Below, piece after piece: positions 22,617-32,675 of a stretch of 41,677 nt of DNA. A model generated the notes under the pieces. That model saw nothing but the letters and a program-made list of their open reading frames with translations, searched no databases and was not told where the DNA came from. Numbering within the stretch: the first letter of the stretch is position 1; each line of letters opens with the position of its first letter. The position numbers and the translations under genes were made by a program. The DNA comes from Syntrophobacteraceae bacterium (GTDB lineage: Bacteria > Desulfobacterota > Syntrophobacteria > Syntrophobacterales > Syntrophobacteraceae): positions 42,214-83,890 of the forward strand of contig PLSV01000382.1 of the NCBI GenBank assembly GCA_003165235.1, read 5' to 3'.

Positions 22617-25415
22617 TCATGTTTTGACCACAACTGTTGAAATCCCGGCGGATTCAGGGTCCTCCTTTTCGCGTTTTTCCTTTATGGCGGCCTGGGCCGC
22701 GGCAAGAGTAGCAATCGGGATTCTGTATGGCGAGCAGCTAACATAATCGAGCCCTATTCTGTGGCAGAACTCGACGGAACTGGGATCGCCTCCGTGCTCG
22801 CCGCAAATACCGATCTTGATATCACCCCGCGTGGAACGTCCTTTTCTAACGGCGATCTCCATAAGCCCGCCCACCCCCTTCTGATCGAGCCGGGCGAAAG
22901 GATCGTGCTCCCATATTTTTTTTGTCAGATAGGCCGGAAGAAACTTGCCCGCATCATCACGGCTGATACCGAATACGGTCTGAGTCAGATCGTTGGTCCC
23001 GAAAGAAAAAAACTCCGCGTGCTCGGCGATTTCATCGGCGGTCATGGCCCCGCGCGGCACTTCGATCATCGTCCCGATGTGGTATTCGATCTCGGCGCCG
23101 TACTCTTCCAAAACCTCGATGACAACGGCTTCCACGACATCCCTCTGATTTTTGAACTCACCAACGTCGCCCACCAGTGGAATCATTATCTCCGGACGCA
23201 CGTCCATTCCTTCCCTGGCAACCTCGCATGCGGCTTCCATAATCGCCCTGGCCTGCATCCTGGTTATTTCCGGATAGGTCACTCCAAGGCGGCATCCCCG
23301 GTGGCCAAGCATCGGGTTAGCCTCATGCAGACTGATCACCTTGGCGTAAAGCTGCTCAAAAGGGATACCCATCCTGGTTGCAAGCTTCTGAATTTCCTTT
23401 TCATCTTTTTCCGTGGGGAGAAATTCGTGAAGGGGTGGGTCAAGAGTTCGAATAGTCACCGGCTTTTCTCTCATGACCTTGAACAGGCCCTTGAAATCCT
23501 CTTTTTGCATCGGCAGCAGCTTGGCCAAAGCCCGTTCGCGTCCCTGAGAGTTTTCGGCAAGAATCATTTCGCGAACCGCGTCGATCCGGTTGCCTTCAAA
23601 GAACATGTGCTCCGTGCGGATGAGCCCTATTCCCTCAGCCCCGAACGCTATGGCTTCCTCGGCCTGGTTCGGTTGATCGGCGTTGGTCCAGATCTCGAGG
23701 CGGCGGAACTCGTCGGCCCAGCCTAGCAGGGCCACGTAATCCTGGTATATCTGGGACCTTTGCGGCGCGAGACTCTTGTCTATGATTACCCGGAGCACTT
23801 CCGAAGGCCGTGTCGGGATCTGGCCTGCAAAAACTTCCCCGACCGTGCCGTCGAGCGACAGGTACTGACCTTCCCTGATCACACGGTCACCAATAGTCAT
23901 CCTCCGGTTGTGGTAATCGATGTCCAGGTCGGGGCAGCCTACCACACAGACTTTTCCCATCTGGCGGGCAATAAGGGCCGCATGTGAGGTCATCCCGCCA
24001 CGCGCAGTTAAAATTCCGCGCGAGGCGTGCATACCGCGAATATCATCGGGGGAGGTCTCCAGACGCACGAGTATGACTACCTCGCCCCTCATCGCCCATT
24101 CCTCGGCATCGTGAGCATTAAACACCACCCGGCCTGTCGCCGCCCCCGGACCAGCGTTGAGACCTCTGGTCAGCAGGTTGCCATCCTTGATTGCATCCCT
24201 TACCGCCTTGGGGTCGAATGTGGGCCGCAAGAGCTGGTCCAAATGATCGGGGTCCACCCGCATCAGCGCTTCCTGCTTGCTTATAATGCCTTGCCGCACC
24301 ATATCCACAGCAATCTTAAAAGAGGCGAAACCGGTTCGCTTCCCGGTCCGGGTCTGCAACATCCACAGTTTATTGTTTTCGATAGTGAACTCAATGTCCT
24401 GCATGTCCCGGTAATGACGATCCAGCTTGGTGCGAATGCCTTCAAGTTCGGCATAGATCTCAGGCATGGTTTCTTCGAGAGACAGACCGGAGATGTCCCC
24501 TGTCTGAAGCCTGTTAATCGGCAGGGGGGTCCTGGTGCCCGCAACGACATCCTCGCCCTGGGCATTGATCAGGTACTCGCCGTACAGCACATTCTCGCCC
24601 GTGGCCGGATTGCGCGTGAAGGCCACGCCCGTGCCGCAATCCTCACCCAGGTTCCCGAACACCATGGATTGCACGCTTACAGCCGTGCCGGGGGAATCCG
24701 GAATGTTGTTCAGCTCACGGTAGGAGATCGCCCGGGGATTGTGCCACGATCCGAAAACAGCCGTGATGGCGCCCCAAAGCTGATCCCAGGGATCATGCCG
24801 GAATTCGAGCTTTTTTCGATCGCGAATCAACCCTTTGTAGCGTTGGATCAATTCCCTGAGGTCCGTGGCGGTAAGCTGATTGTCGAACTCAACCCCGCGC
24901 CTGTTTCTCGCTTCCTCGATCAGTACGTCGAAGGGATCGTGCTCGTCTTTTGCCTGGGGCCTCAAACCGAGCACCACGTCCCCATACATGGCGATGAGGC
25001 GCCGATAGCAATCATATCCGAACCGATCGTCCCCCGCCTGCTTGATCATACCCTCCACTGTATTATCATTGAGACCGAGGTTGAGGATCGTGTCCATCAT
25101 GCCGGGCATGCTAAGGGCTGCGCCGGAACGCACCGAAACAAGCAGGGGGTTCTCCGGGTCGCCGAATCTGCGCCCCATGTGCTCCTCGAGCCTGTGCAGG
25201 GCCTCTTCGACCTGCCCTTTCAATTCGAGCGGATACTCGCCGCCATGTTCATAAAAATAGGTGCATACATCGGTAGTGATTGTAAAACCGGGAGGCACGG
25301 GCATGCCCAATTGGGCCATCTCCGCCAGGTTGGCGCCCTTTCCGCCAAGCAGGGCCTTCATTTTGGCGTTGCCATCGGCTTTCCCGTTTTCAAAAAAATA
25401 AACATATTTTGGCAT
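22617..25415 (-). CDS. ppdK: Pyruvate, phosphate dikinase
   Basis: Full-length PPDK of 932 residues (family about 875-950). It interconverts pyruvate + ATP + Pi and PEP + AMP + PPi. Domains: an N-terminal ATP-grasp ('GGKGANLAEMAQLG', 'VSVRSGAALSMPGMMDTILN'), the swivelling phosphohistidine domain with the catalytic His (about 478) in 'GGMTSHAALIARQMG', and a C-terminal PEP/pyruvate TIM barrel ('IGLIRTEHMFF', 'GHRGCRLGV', 'SFGTNDLTQ', 'GICGEHGGDP' with the catalytic-loop Cys). The start at 25415 has AGGAG 5 nt upstream. In an anaerobe using the Wood-Ljungdahl pathway it can feed acetyl-CoA-derived pyruvate into gluconeogenesis. It is followed by the CitE-like gene. Confidence 0.97.
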   Translation of the reverse strand: MPKYVYFFENGKADGNAKMKALLGGKGANLAEMAQLGMPVPPGFTITTDVCTYFYEHGGEYPLELKGQVEEALHRLEEHMGRRFGDPENPLLVSVRSGAALSMPGMMDTILNLGLNDNTVEGMIKQAGDDRFGYDCYRRLIAMYGDVVLGLRPQAKDEHDPFDVLIEEARNRRGVEFDNQLTATDLRELIQRYKGLIRDRKKLEFRHDPWDQLWGAITAVFGSWHNPRAISYRELNNIPDSPGTAVSVQSMVFGNLGEDCGTGVAFTRNPATGENVLYGEYLINAQGEDVVAGTRTPLPINRLQTGDISGLSLEETMPEIYAELEGIRTKLDRHYRDMQDIEFTIENNKLWMLQTRTGKRTGFASFKIAVDMVRQGIISKQEALMRVDPDHLDQLLRPTFDPKAVRDAIKDGNLLTRGLNAGPGAATGRVVFNAHDAEEWAMRGEVVILVRLETSPDDIRGMHASRGILTARGGMTSHAALIARQMGKVCVVGCPDLDIDYHNRRMTIGDRVIREGQYLSLDGTVGEVFAGQIPTRPSEVLRVIIDKSLAPQRSQIYQDYVALLGWADEFRRLEIWTNADQPNQAEEAIAFGAEGIGLIRTEHMFFEGNRIDAVREMILAENSQGRERALAKLLPMQKEDFKGLFKVMREKPVTIRTLDPPLHEFLPTEKDEKEIQKLATRMGIPFEQLYAKVISLHEANPMLGHRGCRLGVTYPEITRMQARAIMEAACEVAREGMDVRPEIMIPLVGDVGEFKNQRDVVEAVVIEVLEEYGAEIEYHIGTMIEVPRGAMTADEIAEHAEFFSFGTNDLTQTVFGISRDDAGKFLPAYLTKKIWEHDPFARLDQKGVGGLMEIAVRKGRSTRGDIKIGICGEHGGDPSSVEFCHRIGLDYVSCSPYRIPIATLAAAQAAIKEKREKEDPESAGISTVVVKT

Positions 25416-25562
25416 AACCACTCCTCTGGGTTAGATTTTTCACCGGGCAAGAATGCCAGCCAAGGCGCGCCGGAACTCACTCTATATTAACAACTATTCC
25501 GCCGGCGCTGCAATTAGTTTACAAAGGGCGGTTTGTCCCGGCAGACGCCTTTTCATACGATA

Positions 25563-25672
25563 TTGCGTTCAAGTCGGGGACTACGGGAGGGCATAAAGCC
25601 CTCCCCGCGAATGCGCAGTGTGACAATGCTGTAGACCGGGCGGGGTTTATCCCGCACGGTCTTGACCGCAAC
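25563..25672 (-). repeat. Dispersed intergenic repeat, partial copy C (inverted)
   Basis: Matches the reverse complement of about 34457-34565 in copy B: 'GCGTTCAAG', then the palindrome GGGAGGGC-ATAAA-GCCCTCCC (25585-25605), 'CAATGCTGTAG', and GCGGG-GTTTAT-CCCGC (25640-25655) before 'GGTCTTGA'. Orientation is opposite to copies A and B. Confidence 0.7.
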
Positions 25673-25928
25673 TTGGCGTCAGAGCAGCTCGGACAAAAAG
25701 AGGATACTGAGGAGGAACGGCTCATTATCTTGCAGGATGGTTTAGATAGAATAGCGCGAGATGAGCAACTCTGCCTCTATAGTTTACCGGGGATTGCGTT
25801 GAGATACAATCGCTAAAACTCATTATGGAGCAAAACAGCAACCTGACTATAATAATATATATTAAACCGGTAACCGAATGCTTAAGGGCCGGCCGGAGTT
25901 CACTCGAAGAGGTCAGGAAACAAATCAA

Positions 25929-25956
25929 GCCCGCCCTGTACGGCACAAGGGCGGGC
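25929..25956 (-). terminator. Rho-independent terminator of the acs operon
   Basis: On the minus strand GCCCGCCCT pairs perfectly with AGGGCGGGC (9 bp, 10-nt loop), followed by TTGATTTGTTT. It lies 12 nt after the acsE stop. Confidence 0.8.
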
Positions 25957-25968
25957 CTGCAGCAGGTT

Positions 25969-26853
25969 TCAGATTTCAAGCCACGAATCGGAATAGAGCG
26001 TTTGGCCCAGGATCACTTTGGCCGTCTTTACGAATTTGCGCTCCTCGTCTGTCAGCGAGCTCACGTCAATCGGCTGTCCATCCTCGACCTTATGGACGAG
26101 AGCTTCCAGCTCAGGACGTTTGCCTCTGGCAATTTCGTGGAGCTTGGGGTCAAAGGTGTCCACGATCGCCGAATACAATCCATGCCGCTTGAGAATTATC
26201 AGCATGACCTGGTTAAGTATCGGGCGCAGGTGATCGGGCGGCCCGTTGGATACGTTTGAAAGACCGATTGTGCTTCTGCACCCCGGAGCGATATCCTCGA
26301 ACATTTTCATGAACTCCAGCACGCTCATGATCTGGATCTGCTGCACGCTGACCGGCGTCTGGATGGGATCGACATAGATACGTTCCGGATTTATGCCGAA
26401 TTCTCCCGTGGCCTTGAACACCAGCTCGGCGCAAAGCGCTCCGCGTTCGTTTTCGTCCCTCGGCATCCCTTCGGGCCCCCAGAGCAAACCGACAAATTCG
26501 GCGTCATACTGTGCGGCAAGCGGAAGAAGCGCTTCCATTCTCTCGGGGCGGACCATAATCGAATTGATGAGCGGCCGGTTCTTCTTGCATGCTTTGAGGC
26601 CGGCCTCTATCGCCTTGACGTTTGACGTATCCAGGGCGACTGGAACATCCACAACTTCCTCGATAACCGGGACGAGCCAAGTCATTAGCTCCACGCCCGT
26701 TTTTCCCGCCGGGCCGATATTGAGGTCCACATAGTCCATTCCGGCTTTGGCCTGCTGGATCGCTAGCTCCTGAAGCGGTTTGGCCTCTTTGGCCTTCAGT
26801 GCGGCGCCATACTTCACGCTCATTATATTCAGGTTTTCACCTATTAGCTTCAT
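25969..26853 (-). CDS. acsE: Methyltetrahydrofolate:corrinoid iron-sulfur protein methyltransferase
   Basis: A 294-residue pterin-binding TIM-barrel enzyme that transfers the methyl group of methyl-H4folate to the cobalt of the corrinoid iron-sulfur protein. Seen: 'IGENLNIM' at the N-terminus, 'DYVDLNIGPAG' near 40, 'VPVALDTSNVKAIEAGL' near 70, 'INSIMV' and 'STIGLSNVSNG' near 200, all standard pterin-binding landmarks. It is about 30 residues longer than the Moorella enzyme, mostly at the C-terminus. It starts 15 nt after the acsC stop, with GGGAG upstream, and is the last gene of the operon before a strong terminator. Confidence 0.94.
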   Translation of the reverse strand: MKLIGENLNIMSVKYGAALKAKEAKPLQELAIQQAKAGMDYVDLNIGPAGKTGVELMTWLVPVIEEVVDVPVALDTSNVKAIEAGLKACKKNRPLINSIMVRPERMEALLPLAAQYDAEFVGLLWGPEGMPRDENERGALCAELVFKATGEFGINPERIYVDPIQTPVSVQQIQIMSVLEFMKMFEDIAPGCRSTIGLSNVSNGPPDHLRPILNQVMLIILKRHGLYSAIVDTFDPKLHEIARGKRPELEALVHKVEDGQPIDVSSLTDEERKFVKTAKVILGQTLYSDSWLEI

Positions 26854-26868
26854 TCCTTCATCTCCCGT

Positions 26869-28221
26869 CTACGCCTTCAAGCTCTTGAGGAATTTGGGGA
26901 TCTGGCTGGCTTCCCTTGGACCGACCGAGATAGTCCAGCCCGGGCCGAGTTCTTCCTCCAGTTCACCGCTTATACCGGCCGCATACCCTGGGATAATCAG
27001 ATTCTTGTGCTTAACCTTATCCTTGATTCCACACTTGTTGATGAAGGTCCCGACGCTTTCACCCGAGAACTTCCCGGCGGCCCAGGCGGTCATGACCGAA
27101 AGTCCCTCGGTGTCCTGAACGCAGAGCCACGAAGGCACCCTGCTGGACTCGATTTCACCCGATACGATAAAGTAGGTGAGCGAGAAGTTGCAGGTCACGA
27201 GAACCGGCGAGTTCTCGTCGGGATTGTTGAGCGGGTAGATTCCCTGCTCGGCCGTCATCGGCCGTTGCGGGTCGGTGTAGATATTGAGCCGCCCGAGAAG
27301 AAGGGGGAAAATCACGTGAGGCTGAAGGTCGCTCAGAACTATGATCGCCCCGTATTTGGCCACGAAAGTGGCTGCCACAAGGGCTTCGGCCATGATCCCA
27401 TCAGCTATTTCATTGGCCATGATGATCGTGGGGAATCCGAGCGGCCGGAACCTGTCCTTGAGAGCGGCGCGGCGGATCAGTATCTGCTCTTCGAAAGCCT
27501 TCTTGAGGTCTCGAGTCCCTGTGTCGATAACGATGTCCTTGAGCCCCATCGAGGTCAGCTTTTCGCTAAGTGCGATAACGCTGTCCAAAGAGCCGTTTCC
27601 CTTAACCGCTAGCGGGCACCCGGCAGCCTTGGCGAGATTGCCAAGCGGTTCGGCGTTCTCCGGCGTCGCCGCATAAAGCAGCGGCTTCTTTTCTTTGAAT
27701 GAATCAGCGGCCGCTGTCAGGACGTCAACCGAATCGGACATGAAAATCATCGCCGCCCCGACCTCATCAGAAATCTTCTTGGCCAGAGCGCAAAATTTTG
27801 CCGCATCTCCGTTGGCGTCCTTTATCGCAAACATCTCAGCCCGAAGTTTGAGTCCGACCCGGTCATATTGCGATTTCTTGAACCGGTCGATCTTTCCGGC
27901 AACTGAAGCCTCATCTTCATCAGTTGAGACCAGAACGGCAAAGCCCGGTGGGTTCACAAAAGTTTTCTCGTGCCTGAAGAGCACTGTTTCCCCGCCGACC
28001 TTTACAGCGTATTCGCCGGACCCGATTGTAAGCGGCCGAATGGGAGGCGCCGATTCGGAAGCGAGTTGTTCCTTGGCCGCTTCCGACACGTAGGGACACT
28101 TTTCCAGTTCGGCCTTGCCCGAGGCAAGGTTCATCGCAAAAGCCAGGCAGGTTGGAACCCCACACTCTCCACAATTGGTCTTGGGCAGCAACTTAAAGAT
28201 TTGAATCCCGGTAAGGCCCAT
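26869..28221 (-). CDS. acsC: Corrinoid iron-sulfur protein, large subunit
   Basis: A 450-residue protein matching AcsC/CdhE. The N-terminal [4Fe-4S] motif is Cys17-x2-Cys20-x4-Cys25-x16-Cys42 ('TNCGECGVPTCLAF' to 'EKCPYVS'). The central TIM barrel and the C-terminal cobamide-binding domain ('MTAWAAGKFSGESVGTFI', 'LIIPGYAAGISGELEEELG') follow. It carries the methyl group from AcsE to acetyl-CoA synthase. The start at 28221 has AGGAG upstream. The frame is open 89 codons further, but those residues are low-complexity Arg/Gly-rich and overlap the acsB 3' end, so I exclude them. It lies 80 nt after acsB. Confidence 0.95.
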   Translation of the reverse strand: MGLTGIQIFKLLPKTNCGECGVPTCLAFAMNLASGKAELEKCPYVSEAAKEQLASESAPPIRPLTIGSGEYAVKVGGETVLFRHEKTFVNPPGFAVLVSTDEDEASVAGKIDRFKKSQYDRVGLKLRAEMFAIKDANGDAAKFCALAKKISDEVGAAMIFMSDSVDVLTAAADSFKEKKPLLYAATPENAEPLGNLAKAAGCPLAVKGNGSLDSVIALSEKLTSMGLKDIVIDTGTRDLKKAFEEQILIRRAALKDRFRPLGFPTIIMANEIADGIMAEALVAATFVAKYGAIIVLSDLQPHVIFPLLLGRLNIYTDPQRPMTAEQGIYPLNNPDENSPVLVTCNFSLTYFIVSGEIESSRVPSWLCVQDTEGLSVMTAWAAGKFSGESVGTFINKCGIKDKVKHKNLIIPGYAAGISGELEEELGPGWTISVGPREASQIPKFLKSLKA

Positions 28222-28301
28222 GTGTTTTCTCTCCTGGTAAAAGTTTAATTGGTAATATGAAACCGGGCGCAGACCCGCAATACCTGCGCCCGGGTCCTCT
28301 A

Positions 28302-30521
28302 TCAGCCAATAATGCTTTCCATTGTCAGAGCGGGATGTCCCACCTGTTCCAGGAAGGCATAAATCTCGTCTTCGGTAGTGCCGTTTTCCTCGGTTGCGAT
28401 CATATCGACAAAATTCGGAATGCCCATTTCTTCGCCGCGCTTGACAAGCCTGCTTCGAAGTTCCTCTTTGAACATCTTGGGCATCCATACAAGCCGATGG
28501 AGACCGCCGTCCCCTAGAATGAACTTGCGCTGTGTGACATTATACTTGCTGTGACCCACAAAACCCGGAGTAACGTTCCCTCCGCCGATCGTGCCGGCAA
28601 GCGTGGTGAATTTCATGCCGCTGGGGGTCATGCCTGCAAAGTCACGGTTTACGGTCATGATTCCGTTGCACATCGGCAGGATCGCTGCGATGCACTCGCA
28701 GCACCCGCAGGTGGTCATCGGGTCGTAAACCAGGCTGTAGAAATTGTAGCTGGAGATCGACTGCCTGGACGCCTTATAGACGAAGTCGTTCACACCCTTC
28801 CAGTTGCCCAGTTTGGGATCCAGCGTGTCGCCCTTCTGAACGGGCTGGTTGGGCCCCGTCGGATTGATCTCGAAAGAGGCCTTGCAGTCCAGCCAGTTAT
28901 AGGCGCCGCAAAGACCCGTGCGCTCGGGGCTTATCACGCAGACGTGCGTCGGTGCGAAAGACTGGCAGAGCGTGCAGGAGTAGTATGTTTCAGTACCTTC
29001 GTCCGTCATGCCCTCGATACGCTCGTCGCGTGTTCTGTAGGCGGCCTGCGCAAGAGGCAGGATTTCGTGGACCTTGGCGTCGTCTGTATAGATCTTGACC
29101 TGGCACTTGTCAAAAATAGCGCCGAAATCCTGGTGATATTTGGCGTGCAGGATTTTTCCTATGTGCTCGAGGGTAAATCCTTTATCGACCGCCTGCTTTG
29201 AAATTCTGTACCAGGCTATATCACGCTGGCCGATATGCATAACGCCCTGGGCGTAGTTTATCAGGTGGTGACACTGGCGCTCGAGGATCGGCTCATAGTC
29301 GGCCTGCATCTTGCGGCCGGCAACCTCGACCACTACCGCCATCGGCAGATGCGAACCTACGGTCACATCCTTGATATCCGGGCCGATAACGTCCACCCTG
29401 CCGTCTTCAACCGCGTCCATGTCGGCAATTTGGACCAGCTCGCAGCAGGCGGTTTTCCCGCCGCCGCACTCGAGGTAGACGTCGTCCTTGCGCACGCGCT
29501 CGCCCTCGAAAGCCGGACCGTAAGCTACAGGGATCGGTATTTCGGTAATGGTCACCTTGAGTCCGCGCACTTCGATCGACTTTGCCGTCATCTGTTCGTA
29601 GGGAACGCTGGAGACAACATGTTCGTAGGTGCACACACCCGTTGGCAGGATTTCGGGAATGTCGGTGTCTGCGATTGTCGGGAAACCCCAGTTGATCGCC
29701 CCGGCCGCGTTGGCGGCCCACTCGGCGTTCACATCGCCTAAAGCGTTCACAAAGGCGAAAATACGGTCTTTGTTATATTTCAGAACCGTTCTGAAATCTC
29801 CGGGCTTGACCCCGCCAAACGCCATGGCGGCACGGTTTGCAAAACCCAGTGCGAACACTGCGGCGGAAATATCGGGACCGAAAGGCACAAGCCGCGTGTT
29901 CCACCCGATCTCCACGCCCGCCTCGACGAGCTGCTCGGAAAACGTAGTGCCCGTCTGATTCGCGCACATGAAGATATAGAGGTTTTTCTTCTGATAGTCT
30001 TCCGCGATCATCTTCGCGATTTCCGGATTGGGGGCCGCGCCGACGATTGCGGCAAAACCGGGAGCGCTGCCGTCAACGAACTCGATGCCCCTCTTTCTCA
30101 TAATCGTGTCGTCGGCGGCGCCAAGCCAGATTTTTCCGTTTTCCGGATCGCATTCTTCACCCTGATGATAAAAATCGGGATCTTCAACATAACGGATCGC
30201 CTCAACCACTTCTTCAGCCAGAATGGCCGCCATTCCCGAATCCAGCGTTCCTCCCAGGTAAGGAAGGTGAATGTTGTGCTGGGCTTTGATGTGCGGAGGC
30301 AGAAGCTCTCGGCATTTTTTTATTACAGGCTCGGCGTCGGCCAATTTTTCAATTTTGATGCCGAGGATCGAGTAAATGATTGGAAGATAATAAGCCGTAT
30401 TCGGAAACCCTATCGGCTGGTTGGGCCCAAACTTATCCATGGCTTGCTTGAATTTGCCTTCAGCCTTGGAAACAATATTGTAGGCCCCCTGGATCGCTGC
30501 AAAAGCGACTAACCTGGACAT
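28302..30521 (-). CDS. acsB: CO-methylating acetyl-CoA synthase (bacterial-type ACS)
   Basis: A 739-residue full-length bacterial ACS with the N-terminal CODH-docking domain, unlike the shorter archaeal subunit. All A-cluster ligands are present at canonical spacing: Cys516, Cys519, Cys528 and Cys538 bind the [4Fe-4S] cube, and Cys605-Gly-Cys607 binds the nickel sites. These equal Moorella 506/509/518/528 and 595/597 with a constant offset of 10. It condenses CO, a methyl group from AcsC/AcsD and CoA into acetyl-CoA, and also runs in reverse in acetate oxidisers. AAAGGAG lies 7 nt before the ATG. It starts 90 nt after cooS. Confidence 0.97.
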   Translation of the reverse strand: MSRLVAFAAIQGAYNIVSKAEGKFKQAMDKFGPNQPIGFPNTAYYLPIIYSILGIKIEKLADAEPVIKKCRELLPPHIKAQHNIHLPYLGGTLDSGMAAILAEEVVEAIRYVEDPDFYHQGEECDPENGKIWLGAADDTIMRKRGIEFVDGSAPGFAAIVGAAPNPEIAKMIAEDYQKKNLYIFMCANQTGTTFSEQLVEAGVEIGWNTRLVPFGPDISAAVFALGFANRAAMAFGGVKPGDFRTVLKYNKDRIFAFVNALGDVNAEWAANAAGAINWGFPTIADTDIPEILPTGVCTYEHVVSSVPYEQMTAKSIEVRGLKVTITEIPIPVAYGPAFEGERVRKDDVYLECGGGKTACCELVQIADMDAVEDGRVDVIGPDIKDVTVGSHLPMAVVVEVAGRKMQADYEPILERQCHHLINYAQGVMHIGQRDIAWYRISKQAVDKGFTLEHIGKILHAKYHQDFGAIFDKCQVKIYTDDAKVHEILPLAQAAYRTRDERIEGMTDEGTETYYSCTLCQSFAPTHVCVISPERTGLCGAYNWLDCKASFEINPTGPNQPVQKGDTLDPKLGNWKGVNDFVYKASRQSISSYNFYSLVYDPMTTCGCCECIAAILPMCNGIMTVNRDFAGMTPSGMKFTTLAGTIGGGNVTPGFVGHSKYNVTQRKFILGDGGLHRLVWMPKMFKEELRSRLVKRGEEMGIPNFVDMIATEENGTTEDEIYAFLEQVGHPALTMESIIG

Positions 30522-30611
30522 AACTGAACTCCTTTGTCTGTTTTTCCTCGCAACGCTGCCGGCTTCAAGCCGGAATTAAAATACGGATTGACTTCACAGG
30601 ACCGGTCCGGC

Positions 30612-32600
30612 TTAACCTTCAGCCGCTCTGCGGTCTTCCATGCTGAAAAGTTTCCGCTCGCGTGGTCCGGAAAGGCCGAGCGCGGCCCTCTTCTTGTCGA
30701 TATGTTCAATCATCATATGGGCCATCTCGATGGGATCGTTCGAAAAGCCCCATTTTCCGAAGCCCTGTTCCTCGAGGCCATTGAAGAGCAGATCGTGGAA
30801 CTTTGTGCCCTCCACGGTCGGGAATGTTACTCCGAAAATGGTATAAACGCCCGAAGCCACGAAATACTGCCCGATGCAGATCGCTTTTTCGCTCATGTAC
30901 TCTGGAGCGCAGCCCGCAACCGGCAGGTCGGACAACTTGTCTCCCAGTCCGCCGGCCCGAACCATCTCGGAGCACGCAATGAGTATGCGGCTGTTATCTA
31001 CGCAGGACCCCAGGCTCAATACAGGCGGAATTCCGACGGTCTCGCATACTTCCTGAAGACCTTCACCGGCAAGCACCGCCGCATCCGGTTTCATGAGGCC
31101 GGCCTTGGCGAGCGCGATCTGCGAGCATCCGGTCTGAACGACCAGAACGTTGTTCTTGATAAGTTCCTTAACCAGCTCCACATGCAGATAGTCCTGCTTG
31201 ACGCGCGGATTGGTGCAGCCCACAACACCGGCTACGCCACGGATCCGGCCGTTGATGATGTTGTCGTTCAAAGGCACATAGGAACCGCGGAACTCCCCGC
31301 CGAGCATGTAGGTGACATATTCACTCGAGAAGCCGTGTACGCCCCAGTCCTGCCGCTGCGGAATGACGATCCTCGCAGTGCGGTTGGCGAAACGCTCGAT
31401 AGCCAGGTCGATAATCTGGTTCGGCGCGCCCAACGGATCGTTTTCATGGAACTCGATGTGGACGGCGCCTTCGATCCTGGCCCTCGGGTTGGTCGTAAAA
31501 AACTTTGTCCCGTAACATTCAGCGATCTTCGGCAGTGCCTGCATGATGCACTGGACGTCCACACCCATCGCGTCAACCGCCCCTGTCGCGATAATCGGCT
31601 CGGCTGAAACGAAATTCCCGGCATGGGGAATGCCGTGCCGTCCAAGCACTTCGGCGCCCGAGCAGCACATGCCGAGCAGGTTGATCCCTTTTGCGCCCGA
31701 CGCTTTGGCCTTTTCCAGATTCGCGGGTTCGGTGGAAGCGGCGATCATGCCTTCGAAAAGAAGCGGCTCATGACCGTGAATCATGATATTTACCTGGTCT
31801 TCCTTCAGAAATCCCATATTTACGCCGGCCACCTTGGGTGATGGCGTGCCGAAGAGTATATCCGAGATCTCCGTGGCGACCATCGACCCGCCCCACCCGT
31901 CAGCAAGGGCCGTGCGGGAGCACTGCTTTACGATATTGTTATAGTCCTGGTCAACACCCATATGAGAACGGTGCATCAGCTCCATGATCTCGCGCATCGC
32001 GCCCCGAGGAACGATCCCGGCTTTGCGCCATACCTCGAGGGTCTTCGGGGGAACGCGCTTGGCGAAAGGAATTTCCCCTTCGACCTGCGTGTATGTGCGT
32101 TCCAGTTCCGAATAGAGGTCGTTGGCTATGTCTTTGATCGGCCTGCCCTCGGTCGTGATCCCAATACTCTGTGCGACATTTATGAGTTTCTTTTCGTCCT
32201 GAATCTTGAAATGAGAAATTCTCCCGTTCACCACTTCGCGGAAAATATCCAGCATAGCCATGCCGTGGTCGGTATGAGCGGCCCCGCCGGCGGCTACATT
32301 GCGCGCGAAGTTCCGCGCGGCGATGGTGTCTATGGTCGCCCCGCAGACTCCGACCCTGGCGTAAGGGTCCCTGGAGTTGAGGCGGCAGGGCCCCATGAAG
32401 CAGTGCTTGCAGCAGGCCGACTCGGCGCCGATGGGACAGGGCTTCATTTCGGCCGCCCGGTTGAACATGGATTCATGCCCATCGGCCTCCAGCTTTTTGA
32501 GCATCTGGAGAGTGCTGGGGCAACTTGTCATCTCTCGAAAATCTATCTTTTTCGCCTTCTTTTCTTCTACGATTGAAACTGGTTTCTTCTCATCAGACAT
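30612..32600 (-). CDS. acsA: Anaerobic Ni-Fe carbon monoxide dehydrogenase catalytic subunit
   Basis: A 662-residue CooS/AcsA-type CODH that reduces CO2 to CO for the acetyl-CoA synthase. The D- and B-cluster cysteine region is intact ('CPIGAESACCKHCFMGPCR' near 55-75, then 'VGVCGAT'). C-cluster landmarks follow in order: the His of 'IMIHGHEPL', Cys in 'GMCCSGAEVLG', 'DVQCIMQALP', 'VVGCTNPR', 'QTGCSQIALAK' and 'SLGSCVDNSRI'. Length is typical. No nickel-insertion ATPase (CooC/AcsF) gene is adjacent, although one often accompanies this operon. GAGGTG precedes the ATG; it lies 75 nt after acsD. Confidence 0.96.
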   Translation of the reverse strand: MSDEKKPVSIVEEKKAKKIDFREMTSCPSTLQMLKKLEADGHESMFNRAAEMKPCPIGAESACCKHCFMGPCRLNSRDPYARVGVCGATIDTIAARNFARNVAAGGAAHTDHGMAMLDIFREVVNGRISHFKIQDEKKLINVAQSIGITTEGRPIKDIANDLYSELERTYTQVEGEIPFAKRVPPKTLEVWRKAGIVPRGAMREIMELMHRSHMGVDQDYNNIVKQCSRTALADGWGGSMVATEISDILFGTPSPKVAGVNMGFLKEDQVNIMIHGHEPLLFEGMIAASTEPANLEKAKASGAKGINLLGMCCSGAEVLGRHGIPHAGNFVSAEPIIATGAVDAMGVDVQCIMQALPKIAECYGTKFFTTNPRARIEGAVHIEFHENDPLGAPNQIIDLAIERFANRTARIVIPQRQDWGVHGFSSEYVTYMLGGEFRGSYVPLNDNIINGRIRGVAGVVGCTNPRVKQDYLHVELVKELIKNNVLVVQTGCSQIALAKAGLMKPDAAVLAGEGLQEVCETVGIPPVLSLGSCVDNSRILIACSEMVRAGGLGDKLSDLPVAGCAPEYMSEKAICIGQYFVASGVYTIFGVTFPTVEGTKFHDLLFNGLEEQGFGKWGFSNDPIEMAHMMIEHIDKKRAALGLSGPRERKLFSMEDRRAAEG

Positions 32601-32675
32601 GCAGCACCTCTTTTCCCCTTCCTGGGGAGGTTCATTTTACCAATAAATCACTTGCGCAGCCGATTTTCCGCAAGA

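Larger units (their letters stand above)
25416..25968. other. Gap with inverted repeat copy C and the acs operon terminator
   Basis: No supported gene. It contains copy C of the dispersed repeat (25563-25672), an AT-rich stretch near 25845-25866 and the terminator of the acs operon (25929-25956). Confidence 0.6.

Noticed and set aside
22761..25490. Long plus-strand frames (321 and 487 codons)
   Set aside because: Antisense shadows of ppdK; the minus-strand product has every PPDK motif.
26869..28488. 539-residue reading of acsC
   Set aside because: The first 89 residues overlap acsB, are not AcsC-like, and a good ribosome binding site marks the internal start at 28221.
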